DNA of 64,000 nucleotides from Streptomyces cyaneofuscatus (lineage in GTDB: Bacteria > Actinomycetota > Actinomycetes > Streptomycetales > Streptomycetaceae). The notes beneath the pieces were generated by a model. It was given only the letters and a program-made list of their open reading frames with translations, was not told the origin of the DNA and did no database searches. A program made the position numbers and the translations under genes. Location of the stretch: positions 434,001 through 498,000 of the forward strand of contig NZ_JOEM01000001.1 in assembly GCF_000718135.1 (NCBI RefSeq), written 5' to 3'. Positions 32,865 through 40,604 of the stretch are shown here, piece after piece. How positions within the stretch are numbered: position 1 is the first letter of the stretch; each line of letters begins with the position of its first letter.

Positions 32865-32891
32865 ACGGCCGGGAATTCGCTTCCCGGCCGT
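32865..32891 (-). terminator. intrinsic terminator of the adenosine deaminase gene
   Basis: An 11-bp stem (ACGGCCGGGAA / TTCCCGGCCGT) is followed on the minus strand by five T. This is a classical stem plus U-tract, unusual among the tractless hairpins elsewhere in the window. It is 18 bp past the stop. Confidence 0.9.
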
Positions 32892-32908
32892 CTTCCCCAT
32901 CCCGAACG

Positions 32909-34063
32909 TCAGCTCGCGGCAGCGGCAGAACCGCTGGTCACAGCGGTCTGACGGAAAAGCCACTCGGACTTCAGCTCGGCATAACCGGGCTTGACGACCT
33001 CGTTGATCATCGCCAGACGTTCGTCGAAAGGAATGAAAGCTGATTTCATCGCATTGACGGTGAACCACTGCATGTCGTCGAGCGTGTATCCGAATGCCTC
33101 GGTCAGCAGCTCGAATTCCCGGCTCATGCTCGTCCCGCTCATGAGGCGGTTGTCCGTGTTCACGGTGACGCGGAAATGCAGCTTCCGCAGCAGCCCGATC
33201 GGGTGCTCGGCGTACGAGGTGGCGGCGCCGGTCTGGAGGTTGGACGTCGGGCACATCTCCAGCGGGATGCGCTTGTCGCGTACGTAGGAGGCGAGGCGGC
33301 CGAGAGCGACCGAGCCGTCCTCCGCGACCTCGATGTCGTCGATGATCCGCACCCCGTGGCCGAGCCGGTCGGCGCCGCACCACTGGAGGGCCTGCCAGAT
33401 CGACGGCAGGCCGAAGGCCTCGCCCGCGTGGATCGTGAAGTGATTGTTCTCCCGCTTGAGGTACTCGAACGCGTCGAGGTGGCGGGTGGGAGGGAAGCCG
33501 GCCTCGGCGCCCGCGATGTCGAAGCCGACGACGCCCTGGTCGCGGTAGCTGTTGGCGAGCTCGGCGATCTCCAGCGCGCGGGCCGCGTGCCGCATCGCGG
33601 TGAGCAGGGCGCCGACGCGGATGCGGTGGCCGTTGGCGCGGGCGATGCGCTCGCCCTCGCGGAAGCCCGCGTTGACCGCCTCGACGACCTCTTCGAGGGT
33701 CAGGCCGCCTTCCAGGTGCTGCTCGGGGGCGTACCGGATCTCCGCGTAGACGACGCCGTCCTCGGCGAGGTCCTCGGCGCACTCCGCGGCCACCCGGAAG
33801 AGCGCGTCACGGGTCTGCATGACGGCGCAGGTGTGGGCGAAGGTCTCCAGATACCGGGGAAGCGAACCGGAGTCGGCGGCCTCGCGGAACCAGACGCCGA
33901 GCTTGTCGGCCTCGGTCTCGGGGAGGGAGTCGTAACCCTGCGCGCGGGCCAGCTCGATGATCGTGCCCGGGCGCAGGCCGCCGTCGAGGTGGTCGTGGAG
34001 CAGCACCTTGGGGGCGCGCCGGATCTGGTCGGAATCAGGGACATTCGGGGTCTGGCTCGTCAT
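32909..34063 (-). CDS. add: adenosine deaminase
   Basis: Deaminates adenosine and deoxyadenosine to inosine forms. It has 384 residues from ATG 34063. Zinc-site residues: HDHLDGG near residue 23, HAGEAFG (H with the catalytic E), GHGVRI, and the aspartates in [16 protein letters not shown] -10-like TAGAGT (34070-34075 on the minus strand) sits six bases before the ATG, so the mRNA is probably leaderless. The CTACGCGCGTAG operator is just upstream at 34080. Its product inosine is a substrate for the purine nucleoside phosphorylase at 15045. Confidence 0.94.
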   Translation of the reverse strand: MTSQTPNVPDSDQIRRAPKVLLHDHLDGGLRPGTIIELARAQGYDSLPETEADKLGVWFREAADSGSLPRYLETFAHTCAVMQTRDALFRVAAECAEDLAEDGVVYAEIRYAPEQHLEGGLTLEEVVEAVNAGFREGERIARANGHRIRVGALLTAMRHAARALEIAELANSYRDQGVVGFDIAGAEAGFPPTRHLDAFEYLKRENNHFTIHAGEAFGLPSIWQALQWCGADRLGHGVRIIDDIEVAEDGSVALGRLASYVRDKRIPLEMCPTSNLQTGAATSYAEHPIGLLRKLHFRVTVNTDNRLMSGTSMSREFELLTEAFGYTLDDMQWFTVNAMKSAFIPFDERLAMINEVVKPGYAELKSEWLFRQTAVTSGSAAAAS

Positions 34064-34079
34064 CTGGGCACTCTAGCGC

Positions 34080-34091
34080 CTACGCGCGTAG
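34080..34091 (-). promoter_or_regulatory. CTACGCGCGTAG operator at the add promoter
   Basis: Perfect palindrome, four bases upstream of the -10-like TAGAGT of add. The 113-bp gap also contains the start region of the divergent hydrolase gene. Confidence 0.82.
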
Positions 34092-34176
34092 AGCGCTGGG
34101 CGGCGCCTTCCGTCGATGCGTAACAGTGACCGGAAAGTCGGGTGGAGTACACCTGCTCTTCTGAGACTGTTCTGTC

Positions 34177-34938
34177 ATGGCACAGCGCGCACTCCCCCTG
34201 TCTGCCGCCAGGCTGGGACGGGCCGTCACGACGGCCGGAGCACCCTACGAGGTCAGCGGCGTGGTCCTGCTGCTCCCGGACGGCGAGCCCGACTCACGGC
34301 GCCGCCCCTCCTCCCTTTCGTACGCCATACAGCTGCCGTTCGCCCGTGCGCTGGCGCGCGCCGGAGAGGGCGACGGGCTGGCGGTGCACGTCCTGCGCTA
34401 CCGCTGCCGCGGCTGGAACGACACGGACGCGCATCCGGCCGAGGACGCGGCCTGGGCGGCCGACGAGGTCCAGCGGCGGTACGGGGACGTGCCCGTGTGC
34501 CTGGTCGGCCACGGGATGGGCGGGCGGGCGGCGCTGCGGGCCGCCGGGCACGGGGCGGTCACCTCGGTCCTGGCGATGGCCCCCTGGCTGCCGGAGCACC
34601 CCGCCGCCGAACCGGAGCCGGTGAAGCAGCTGGTGGGGCGGCGGGTGCTGATCGTGCACGGCACCAACGACGAGCGTACGGACCCGGAGCTGTCGTACCG
34701 GCTGGCCGAGCGGGCGAAGAAGTCCAACCGGGACACCTGCCGCTTCGAGGTCCACTCGGACGGGCACGCGCTGCGCCAGCACCGCTCCGAAGTGGTGGCG
34801 CTGGCCGCCGACTTCGTACGGGGTTCACTCTTCGCCCGGTCCTACGCCCGCCCGGTCAAGGACGCGCTGGCCGCACCGCCGCCGCTGGGGCTGCGGATGC
34901 CGCTGGCGGCCGGGTTCGGGCGGTCGCTGCGGCACTGA
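34177..34938 (+). CDS. alpha/beta-hydrolase fold protein lacking the nucleophilic serine
   Basis: It has 253 residues. The fold pattern is clear: VSGVVLLLPDGEP, YRCRGWNDTDAHP, the strand-turn-helix VCLVGHGMGGRAALRA, then VLIVHGTNDERT and SDGHALRQH with the putative Asp and His. The nucleophile elbow reads G-H-G-M-G-G where G-x-S-x-G is expected, so the serine is glycine. The enzyme is either inactive as a hydrolase or has another role. It is divergent from add but lacks its own operator copy. Confidence 0.8.
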   Translation: MAQRALPLSAARLGRAVTTAGAPYEVSGVVLLLPDGEPDSRRRPSSLSYAIQLPFARALARAGEGDGLAVHVLRYRCRGWNDTDAHPAEDAAWAADEVQRRYGDVPVCLVGHGMGGRAALRAAGHGAVTSVLAMAPWLPEHPAAEPEPVKQLVGRRVLIVHGTNDERTDPELSYRLAERAKKSNRDTCRFEVHSDGHALRQHRSEVVALAADFVRGSLFARSYARPVKDALAAPPPLGLRMPLAAGFGRSLRH

Positions 34939-34957
34939 ACGCCGCACGCCTCAGCCG

Positions 34958-35710
34958 TCAGGCCGTACGTACGCCGGCCAGTCGCCGCACCAGCAGTACC
35001 GAGGCCGTCCACGCCATCACACATCCGGCGGCGGTCAGCAGCAGGACGAGCCAGAGGCGGTCCGTGGCGACGGCGGCGGTGACGGCGACGGCCACCGCGA
35101 CGAAGGTCGCCGCCATCGGCACGAGGATCTGCGAGGTGCGGGCGGGCGGGGCGCCGATGGCGCGGCGGCGGTGCAGCCACCCGGATCCTCGCAGGAAGAC
35201 GGCTCCGACGATCAGCAAGGCGAGTCCCACGGCCAGTTGGACGGTGGGGGCGTAGCCGGGCTTGGTGGTCGTGTCCTGGCGCAGCTCACCGAGGCCCACG
35301 GCCCACACCACATCGCGCCAGGAAGAGACCGTGACCTGGTTACCGGGCGCGAGCTTCTTCCACACGGGTCCGTCGCCCCGCATCCGTATGCGGAACGGCT
35401 GTTCCTCGGTGCCGGGGTCGAGCGTGATCCAGTAGGTGACGGCCTTCTTCTTCCGGCCGGTCTCGGTGGAGACGACGGTGGCGGGCCACGCGGAGAGGCA
35501 GTCGCCGTTCTCCACCGCCGAGCCGCCGATCTCCGCGCACGGCCGCGCGGCCCGGAAGTCCCGCGCCTCGGAGAGCGAGCCCGGCAGCAGCGCGAACAGG
35601 ACGGCCGCGACCAGCACCAGCACCGACCCGACGATGGCGGCGCAGGTGACACCCATCAGGCTCGGACGTCCGGACGGCGAGGAGAAGGGCGAGGAGGAGG
35701 AACGGTTCAC
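34958..35710 (-). CDS. membrane protein of unknown function
   Basis: It has 250 residues from GTG 35710. There is one N-terminal transmembrane helix (about 20-45), then an outer domain of about 100 residues with two cysteines (RPCAEIGG and NGDCLSAW) that may form a disulfide. Three helices follow (about 155-172, 195-212 and 218-240). It looks like a Streptomyces envelope protein. There is no recognised domain, and the neighbours do not suggest a pathway. Confidence 0.75.
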   Translation of the reverse strand: MNRSSSSPFSSPSGRPSLMGVTCAAIVGSVLVLVAAVLFALLPGSLSEARDFRAARPCAEIGGSAVENGDCLSAWPATVVSTETGRKKKAVTYWITLDPGTEEQPFRIRMRGDGPVWKKLAPGNQVTVSSWRDVVWAVGLGELRQDTTTKPGYAPTVQLAVGLALLIVGAVFLRGSGWLHRRRAIGAPPARTSQILVPMAATFVAVAVAVTAAVATDRLWLVLLLTAAGCVMAWTASVLLVRRLAGVRTA

Positions 35711-35767
35711 CGGGCCATTCTCGCGTGCCGGTCACCTCTCCCCTCCTCCCAGGCCTCCGTACGTACC

Positions 35768-36721
35768 TCAGTCCGGCAGCAGGTTCCCCCGCCGCGAGAG
35801 CAGGAACCGCTTGAACGCCGCGACCGGCGGGGTGTCCGGGTGCCCGTCCAGCCAGGCGACCCCGATCTCGCGGACCGCGCGCGGGGCGGTGACCGTCAGC
35901 TCGACGACGCCGGGGCGGGCCACCGCGGGCGGTGGCAGCAGGGCCACTCCCAGCCCGGCGGCGACCAGGCCGCGCAGGGTCTCGGCCTCCTCGCCCTCGA
36001 AGGCGACGCGCGGGGTGAAACCGGCCTCCGTGCAGAGGTCGTCGGTGATGCGGCGGAGCCCGTAACCGGGTTCGAGGGTCACGAACGTCTCGTCGGCGGC
36101 CTCCGCGAGGCGGATGCGGCGGCGGACGGCCAGGCGGTGATCGTCCGGGACCACCAGGCGCAGGCGTTGTTCGTCCAGGCGGCGGGTGACCAGGTCGGGG
36201 GCGTCGGGCACGGGTGAGGTGAGGCAGAGGTCGAGGCCGCCGGCGCGGAGGCGTTCGATCATGGCCTCGCCGTAGTTCTGGACGAGCTGGAAGCGGACCT
36301 TCGGGTGGTCGGCCCGGAAGCCCCGGATCAGGGCGGGCACGGTCTCGGAGCCCATGGTGTGCAGGAAGCCGAAGGAGACCCGGCCCGCCGTGGGGTCGGC
36401 GTCCGCCCGGACCGAGTCGGCGGCCTTCTCCACCTCGGCCAGGGCCCGTTCGGCCGAGCCGAGGAAGGTGCGGCCCGCCGGGGTGAGCGAGACCGTACGG
36501 CCCTTGCGGGCGAACAGGGCGACGCCCAGGTCCGCTTCGAGCCGGACCATGGCCCGCGAGAGCGTGGACTGAGGGACGCCGAGCTCGTGTGCGGCGCGGG
36601 TCACATGCTCGTGGCGGGCGACCGCCTCGAAGTACGCGAGACGGGGCGCGAGGACGGCCCGGATGTCTTCTTCGTAACTGCTCGGTGACAGCCGAGGCTG
36701 TGAGCTGCGTTGATGCGCCAT
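35768..36721 (-). CDS. LysR-family transcriptional regulator
   Basis: It has 317 residues from ATG 36721. The N-terminal winged helix (LAYFEAVARHEHVTRAAHELGVPQSTLSRAMVRLEADLG, in two pieces, about 25-65) is followed by a two-lobed effector domain, with GRVSFGFLHTMGSE and LRIT-type hinge segments, of usual family length. It is divergent from an MFS transporter gene 62 bp away. A palindrome lies in the gap, so it most likely regulates that transporter and itself. The effector is unknown. Confidence 0.88.
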   Translation of the reverse strand: MAHQRSSQPRLSPSSYEEDIRAVLAPRLAYFEAVARHEHVTRAAHELGVPQSTLSRAMVRLEADLGVALFARKGRTVSLTPAGRTFLGSAERALAEVEKAADSVRADADPTAGRVSFGFLHTMGSETVPALIRGFRADHPKVRFQLVQNYGEAMIERLRAGGLDLCLTSPVPDAPDLVTRRLDEQRLRLVVPDDHRLAVRRRIRLAEAADETFVTLEPGYGLRRITDDLCTEAGFTPRVAFEGEEAETLRGLVAAGLGVALLPPPAVARPGVVELTVTAPRAVREIGVAWLDGHPDTPPVAAFKRFLLSRRGNLLPD

Positions 36722-36738
36722 GGGATCGATTATGGCGG

Positions 36739-36761
36739 TTTCGTGCATTGGACGCATGAAA
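36739..36761. promoter_or_regulatory. palindrome and promoter between lysR and the MFS gene
   Basis: Inverted repeat TTTC.TGC-N7-GCA.GAAA at 36739-36761. It covers the -35 (TTGGAC, 36748-36753) of a plus-strand promoter whose -10 TACGTT (36772-36777) has an 18-bp spacer. The -10 lies six bases before ATG 36784, which implies a leaderless mRNA. This is the likely LysR-protein operator. Confidence 0.7.
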
Positions 36762-36783
36762 CATGGCGCTCTACGTTCGTCGT

Positions 36784-38094
36784 ATGCCTCCCGCCGATAC
36801 CGGGGCATCCACCGTCGTCGTGGATGCCTCTGCCCCGTCGTCCCCCGTCATCACCTCCCGCACCGCCGCGCCGACCTCTGTCGAGCGCCTGGAGCCCGGC
36901 CGCCCGGGCTACCGGAAGATGAGCTTCGCGCTCTTCGCCGCGGGTGTCGCGGCCTTCGCCCTCCTCTACTCCACCCAGGCCCTGCTGCCCGCGATCTCCG
37001 CCTCGTACGGTGTGAGCGCCGGCCAGGCGAGCTGGACGGTCTCCGCGGCGACCGGCGCGCTGGCGCTGTGTGTGCTGCCGCTGAGCGCGCTGTCGGAGCG
37101 GTTCGGGCGGCGGCAGATGATGACGGCCTCGCTGACGGTCGCGGTCCTGGTCGGGATGCTGGTGCCGTTCGCCCCCTCGATCGGCTGGCTGATCGCGCTG
37201 CGGGCCATCCAGGGCGCGGCGCTCGCCGGACTTCCGGCCTCCGCGATGGCGTATCTCGCCGAAGAGGTGCGGCCCAAGGCGCTGATCGCCGCGATCGGGC
37301 TGTTCGTCGCGGGCAACAGCATCGGCGGTATGAGCGGCCGCATCCTCACCGGCTGGGTCGCGCAGGCCTGGGGCTGGCGCGCGGCGCTCGCGGCGGTCGG
37401 GCTGCTGGCGGTGGCGTGCGCCGTCGCCTTCCACTTCCTGATCCCCAAGGCCCGTAACTTCACCCCCGGCACGCTCAACCCGAAGGCGCTGGCGAAGACC
37501 GTCGCCACGCACCTGGGCAACCCGCTGCTGGTGCGGCTGTACGCGATCGGCGCGCTGTTCATGACCGTGTTCGGCGCGGTCTACACGGTGATCGGCTACC
37601 GGCTGGTCGAGGAGCCGTTCTCGCTGCCGCAGGGCATCGTCGGGTCGATCTTCCTGGTCTACCTGGTCGGTACGGTCTCCTCGGCCGCTGCCGGGCGTCT
37701 GGTGGCCCGGCTCGGCCGCCGGGGCGCGCTCTATCTGGCGGTCTCCACGACCGCCGCCGGGCTGCTGCTCTCGCTGTCGGAGTCGCTGGCCGCCGTGCTG
37801 CTGGGGCTGGTGCTGATCACGGCCGGGTTCTTCGCCGGGCACGCGGTCGCCTCGTCCTCGGTGAGCCGGACCGCCACGACGGGCCGGGCGCAGGCGTCGG
37901 CGCTGTACCAGTCGGCGTACTACCTGGGCTCCAGCGCGGGCGGCACGCTGGGCGCGGTCGCCTTCCACGCGGGCGGCTGGGCGGCGACGGTGGCGCTGGG
38001 GCTGCTCGCGGTCCTCGGCGTCGTCTCCATCACCCTGTACGGGACCCGGGTGGCGCGGGCCGAGCGGCGGGCGCTGGTGCCGGCGACGCGGTGA
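36784..38094 (+). CDS. major facilitator superfamily transporter (YnfM-like)
   Basis: It has 436 residues from ATG 36784, next to the -10; ATG 36763 lies upstream of the predicted transcription start. Twelve hydrophobic helices are seen. The loop 2-3 motif SERFGRRQMM and the helix 4 region LRAIQGAALAGLPASAMAYLAEEV are typical of the YnfM/arabinose-efflux-like branch. It has a Thr/Ser/Pro-rich N-terminal tail of about 45 residues. It is divergent from lysR and probably regulated by it. The exported compound is unknown. Confidence 0.88.
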   Translation: MPPADTGASTVVVDASAPSSPVITSRTAAPTSVERLEPGRPGYRKMSFALFAAGVAAFALLYSTQALLPAISASYGVSAGQASWTVSAATGALALCVLPLSALSERFGRRQMMTASLTVAVLVGMLVPFAPSIGWLIALRAIQGAALAGLPASAMAYLAEEVRPKALIAAIGLFVAGNSIGGMSGRILTGWVAQAWGWRAALAAVGLLAVACAVAFHFLIPKARNFTPGTLNPKALAKTVATHLGNPLLVRLYAIGALFMTVFGAVYTVIGYRLVEEPFSLPQGIVGSIFLVYLVGTVSSAAAGRLVARLGRRGALYLAVSTTAAGLLLSLSESLAAVLLGLVLITAGFFAGHAVASSSVSRTATTGRAQASALYQSAYYLGSSAGGTLGAVAFHAGGWAATVALGLLAVLGVVSITLYGTRVARAERRALVPATR

Positions 38095-38241
38095 CCCTCC
38101 GGGGCCCATTCCGGAGGCCGTAATTCCGGCTATGCCGGAACGCGACGCAACCGAGACCTGCCCCGTGCAACCACCCCTCCCCTTCGCGCGTCTACCAGGC
38201 GTAACCACAAAACCACTGTGGGCGAAGGGGAGTTGGGGCAC

Positions 38242-38958
38242 ATGGGAGTGATGGGATACGTATCCGGAGGGCGACTGCGACGCGGGGTCGCGCTCTCCGT
38301 GGCCGGTCTGGTGGCAGCACCCGCCCTGGTCCTGGGTACCGGCACCGCGGCCCAGGCGGCCTCCTGCTCCACCTCCACCGGGCCGTACCAGAAGCAGGTC
38401 GAGAAGTTCCTGAAGCGGCCCGTGGACGGCAAGCAGTCGGCGGCCGACTGCAAGGCGATCCAGAAGTTCCAGAAGGCCCACGGGATCACCCCGACCATCG
38501 GGTACGCCGGGCCGCTGACCTGGCGCACGATGAACACGATGAACGCCCAGAAGGCGGCCGGGAAGAACCCGAACAAGGCCGGGAAGTGTCCTACGAACAA
38601 GGGGCGCATCGCCTGCGTCGACCTGACCCGGCAGCTGAGCTGGATCCAGGACGGCAAGAAGCTGAAGTACGGCCCGGTGCCGGTGCGGACCGGGCGGGAC
38701 GGCGCCGAGACCCGGACCGGCGCGAAGAAGATCTACTGGCGCAACATCAAGCACTGGTCGACGATCTACAAGGTGTGGATGCCGCACGCGCAGTTCTTCG
38801 ACGGCGGCCAGGCGTTCCACTCGGTCACCAAGTCCATGTACAACCCGCCGGGCTCCGGGGGCTGCGTCAACATGCGCCCCGCCGACGCGAAGGCATACTG
38901 GAAACTGCTGAAGAACGGCGACGACGTGTACGTCTACGGGCGCAAGCCCGGGACCTGA
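38242..38958 (+). CDS. secreted L,D-transpeptidase with N-terminal peptidoglycan-binding domain
   Basis: It has 238 residues from ATG 38242, with AGGGGAG nine bases upstream; GTG 38218 would extend it. Signal peptide to about AAQAAS (residue 39), a PG_binding-like domain with one disulfide (about 40-105), and a YkuD catalytic domain (about 115-238). The catalytic His (HSVTKS) and Cys (GSGGCVNM) are 18 residues apart as expected. It forms 3-3 cross-links in peptidoglycan outside the cell. A second, lipoprotein-type member starts at 63340. Confidence 0.88.
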   Translation: MGVMGYVSGGRLRRGVALSVAGLVAAPALVLGTGTAAQAASCSTSTGPYQKQVEKFLKRPVDGKQSAADCKAIQKFQKAHGITPTIGYAGPLTWRTMNTMNAQKAAGKNPNKAGKCPTNKGRIACVDLTRQLSWIQDGKKLKYGPVPVRTGRDGAETRTGAKKIYWRNIKHWSTIYKVWMPHAQFFDGGQAFHSVTKSMYNPPGSGGCVNMRPADAKAYWKLLKNGDDVYVYGRKPGT

Positions 38959-39068
38959 TCGACGCGGGCCGTAGGCCTCTTTCCACCCCTGTTGTCAGTG
39001 CCCTGCGGTAGCTTCCGACGTACCGGGTGACGGAGGCCGCGGCGCGGCCGCGCGACAGGGGTGGAGCG

Positions 39069-40100
39069 ATGAGCGATCTGACCACGAGGACGGCCGCGGG
39101 GGCGGGGGCCGGAGGAGCCGGTGACGGCAGTGTCGACGCCCGCCTCGAAGGCCACCGGACCGAGCTCACCGGGTACTGCTACCGGATGCTCGGCTCGGCG
39201 TTCGAGGCCGAGGACGCGGTGCAGGACACCCTGGTGCGGGCCTGGCGCAACTTCGACAAGTTCGAGGGCCGCTCCTCTCTGCGCTCCTGGCTCTACCGGA
39301 TCGCCACCAACGTCTGCCTGGACATGCTGAGCGCGGGCAACAAGCGGGCCCGTCCGGTCGATCTGACGGGCCCGACCCCGCTCGCCCAGGCCGCGCTCAG
39401 CCCCCGGCCGGAGAACGTCTGGCTGGAGCCGATGCCGGACGGCCGCATCCTGCCCACCGTCGAGGATCCGGCGGAGGCCGCCGTGGCGCGGGAGTCGGTG
39501 CGCCTGGCGTTCGTCGCCGCCCTCCAGCACCTGCCGCCCAAGCAGCGGGCCGTGCTGATCCTGCGCGAGGTGCTCGCCTGGAAGGCCGCCGAGGTCGCCG
39601 AGCTGCTGGAGACCTCCGTCGCCTCGGTCAACAGCGCCCTCCAGCGGGCCCGCGCCACCCTGACCGAGCACGAGGGCCGGGTCCCGGATGCGGCGGACCC
39701 GCTCGACGAGGAGCAGCAGAAGCTTCTGGAGCGCTATGTGAAGGCGTTCGAGGGGTACGACATGGCCGCCCTGACCGCGCTGCTCCACGAGGACGCGGTG
39801 ATGACGATGCCGCCGTTCGACCTGTGGCTCCAGGGCACCTCGGACATCACGGGCTTCATGACGACCATCGGCGCGGCGTGCGCGGGCTCCCGGTTGGTGC
39901 CGGTCTCCGCCAACGGCTCGCCGGGCTTCGCGCACTACAAGCCCGATCCGGAGGGCGGCGGCTTCGTGCCGTGGGCGGTGCAGGTCATCGACGTCCGGGA
40001 CGGGGCGGTCTCGGGGATGCACTGCTTCCTGGACGTGGAGCGCTGGTTCCCGCTGTTCGGCCTGCCCGAGCGGCTCCCGGCGGTGACTCCCGAGGGCTGA
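39069..40100 (+). CDS. ECF sigma factor with C-terminal SnoaL-like domain
   Basis: It has 343 residues from ATG 39069 (GTGGAG upstream); GTG 39027 is the alternative. Sigma region 2 (YCYRMLGSAFEAEDAVQDTLVRAWRN), region 4 (PPKQRAVLILREVLAWKAAEVAELLETSVASVNSALQRAR, in two pieces), then a SnoaL-like domain (about 225-325). That domain is known in ECF groups such as the SigG/SigJ type to control activity in place of an anti-sigma factor. No anti-sigma gene is adjacent, which fits. The next gene, convergent, is a STAS protein. Confidence 0.88.
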   Translation: MSDLTTRTAAGAGAGGAGDGSVDARLEGHRTELTGYCYRMLGSAFEAEDAVQDTLVRAWRNFDKFEGRSSLRSWLYRIATNVCLDMLSAGNKRARPVDLTGPTPLAQAALSPRPENVWLEPMPDGRILPTVEDPAEAAVARESVRLAFVAALQHLPPKQRAVLILREVLAWKAAEVAELLETSVASVNSALQRARATLTEHEGRVPDAADPLDEEQQKLLERYVKAFEGYDMAALTALLHEDAVMTMPPFDLWLQGTSDITGFMTTIGAACAGSRLVPVSANGSPGFAHYKPDPEGGGFVPWAVQVIDVRDGAVSGMHCFLDVERWFPLFGLPERLPAVTPEG

Positions 40101-40114
40101 CCGGGCCCGGTCGG

Positions 40115-40426
40115 TCACGGCCCCGGCACCCGCTCCTCCGGCCCCTCCAGCGCCACCACATCCGCCAGCCCCACCAGGTCCAGCAGCTCCTGGAGTTCGG
40201 GCCCGACCCGGCGCAGCCGTAGCTGCCGTCCGGCCCGGCGGGCGACCAGGGCCAGCCGGGCCACCGCCTCCACCAGGGCCAGGTCCGGCCGCTCCACGCC
40301 GCCCACGTCGCACTCCACCGGCCCGGCGCCGCGGGGGGCGTTCAGCAGGGTCTCCAGCTCCGCGCAGAGGGCCGGTACGGCGTCACGGGTGACGTGTCCG
40401 GTGACGGTGAGGACGATCGGATTCAT
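40115..40426 (-). CDS. STAS-domain protein (anti-sigma factor antagonist-like)
   Basis: It has 103 residues from ATG 40426. Single STAS-like domain: VLTVTGHVTRDAVPALCAELETLL, VECDVGGVERPDLALVEAVARLALVARR. The usual phosphorylatable serine of SpoIIAA-like proteins (DxSG or DSSG) is replaced by RPD, so it would not be switched by an anti-sigma kinase. The partner is unknown. It is convergent with the ECF sigma gene, with 14 bp between stops. Confidence 0.75.
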   Translation of the reverse strand: MNPIVLTVTGHVTRDAVPALCAELETLLNAPRGAGPVECDVGGVERPDLALVEAVARLALVARRAGRQLRLRRVGPELQELLDLVGLADVVALEGPEERVPGP

Positions 40427-40604
40427 GGCTGCCACAACGGGAGGACCGGTCCGGTGACCGAAACTCATCGGGCCGGGAGCAGAATTCCGACCGGAGAGAC
40501 CCAACTCACAACTCGTACACATCTCTTGCGAACCTCTTCACGTTTTTCTCCCTCTAAGTTGAGTGAACGGTTCAGAGGAACCGCCTCATTCTCCAGGGGG
40601 AGAG

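Noticed and set aside
40115..40426. STAS protein as the anti-sigma antagonist of the adjacent ECF sigma factor
   Set aside because: The ECF protein has its own SnoaL-like control domain, no anti-sigma kinase gene is adjacent, and the STAS phosphorylation serine is missing. Convergent orientation gives no support.
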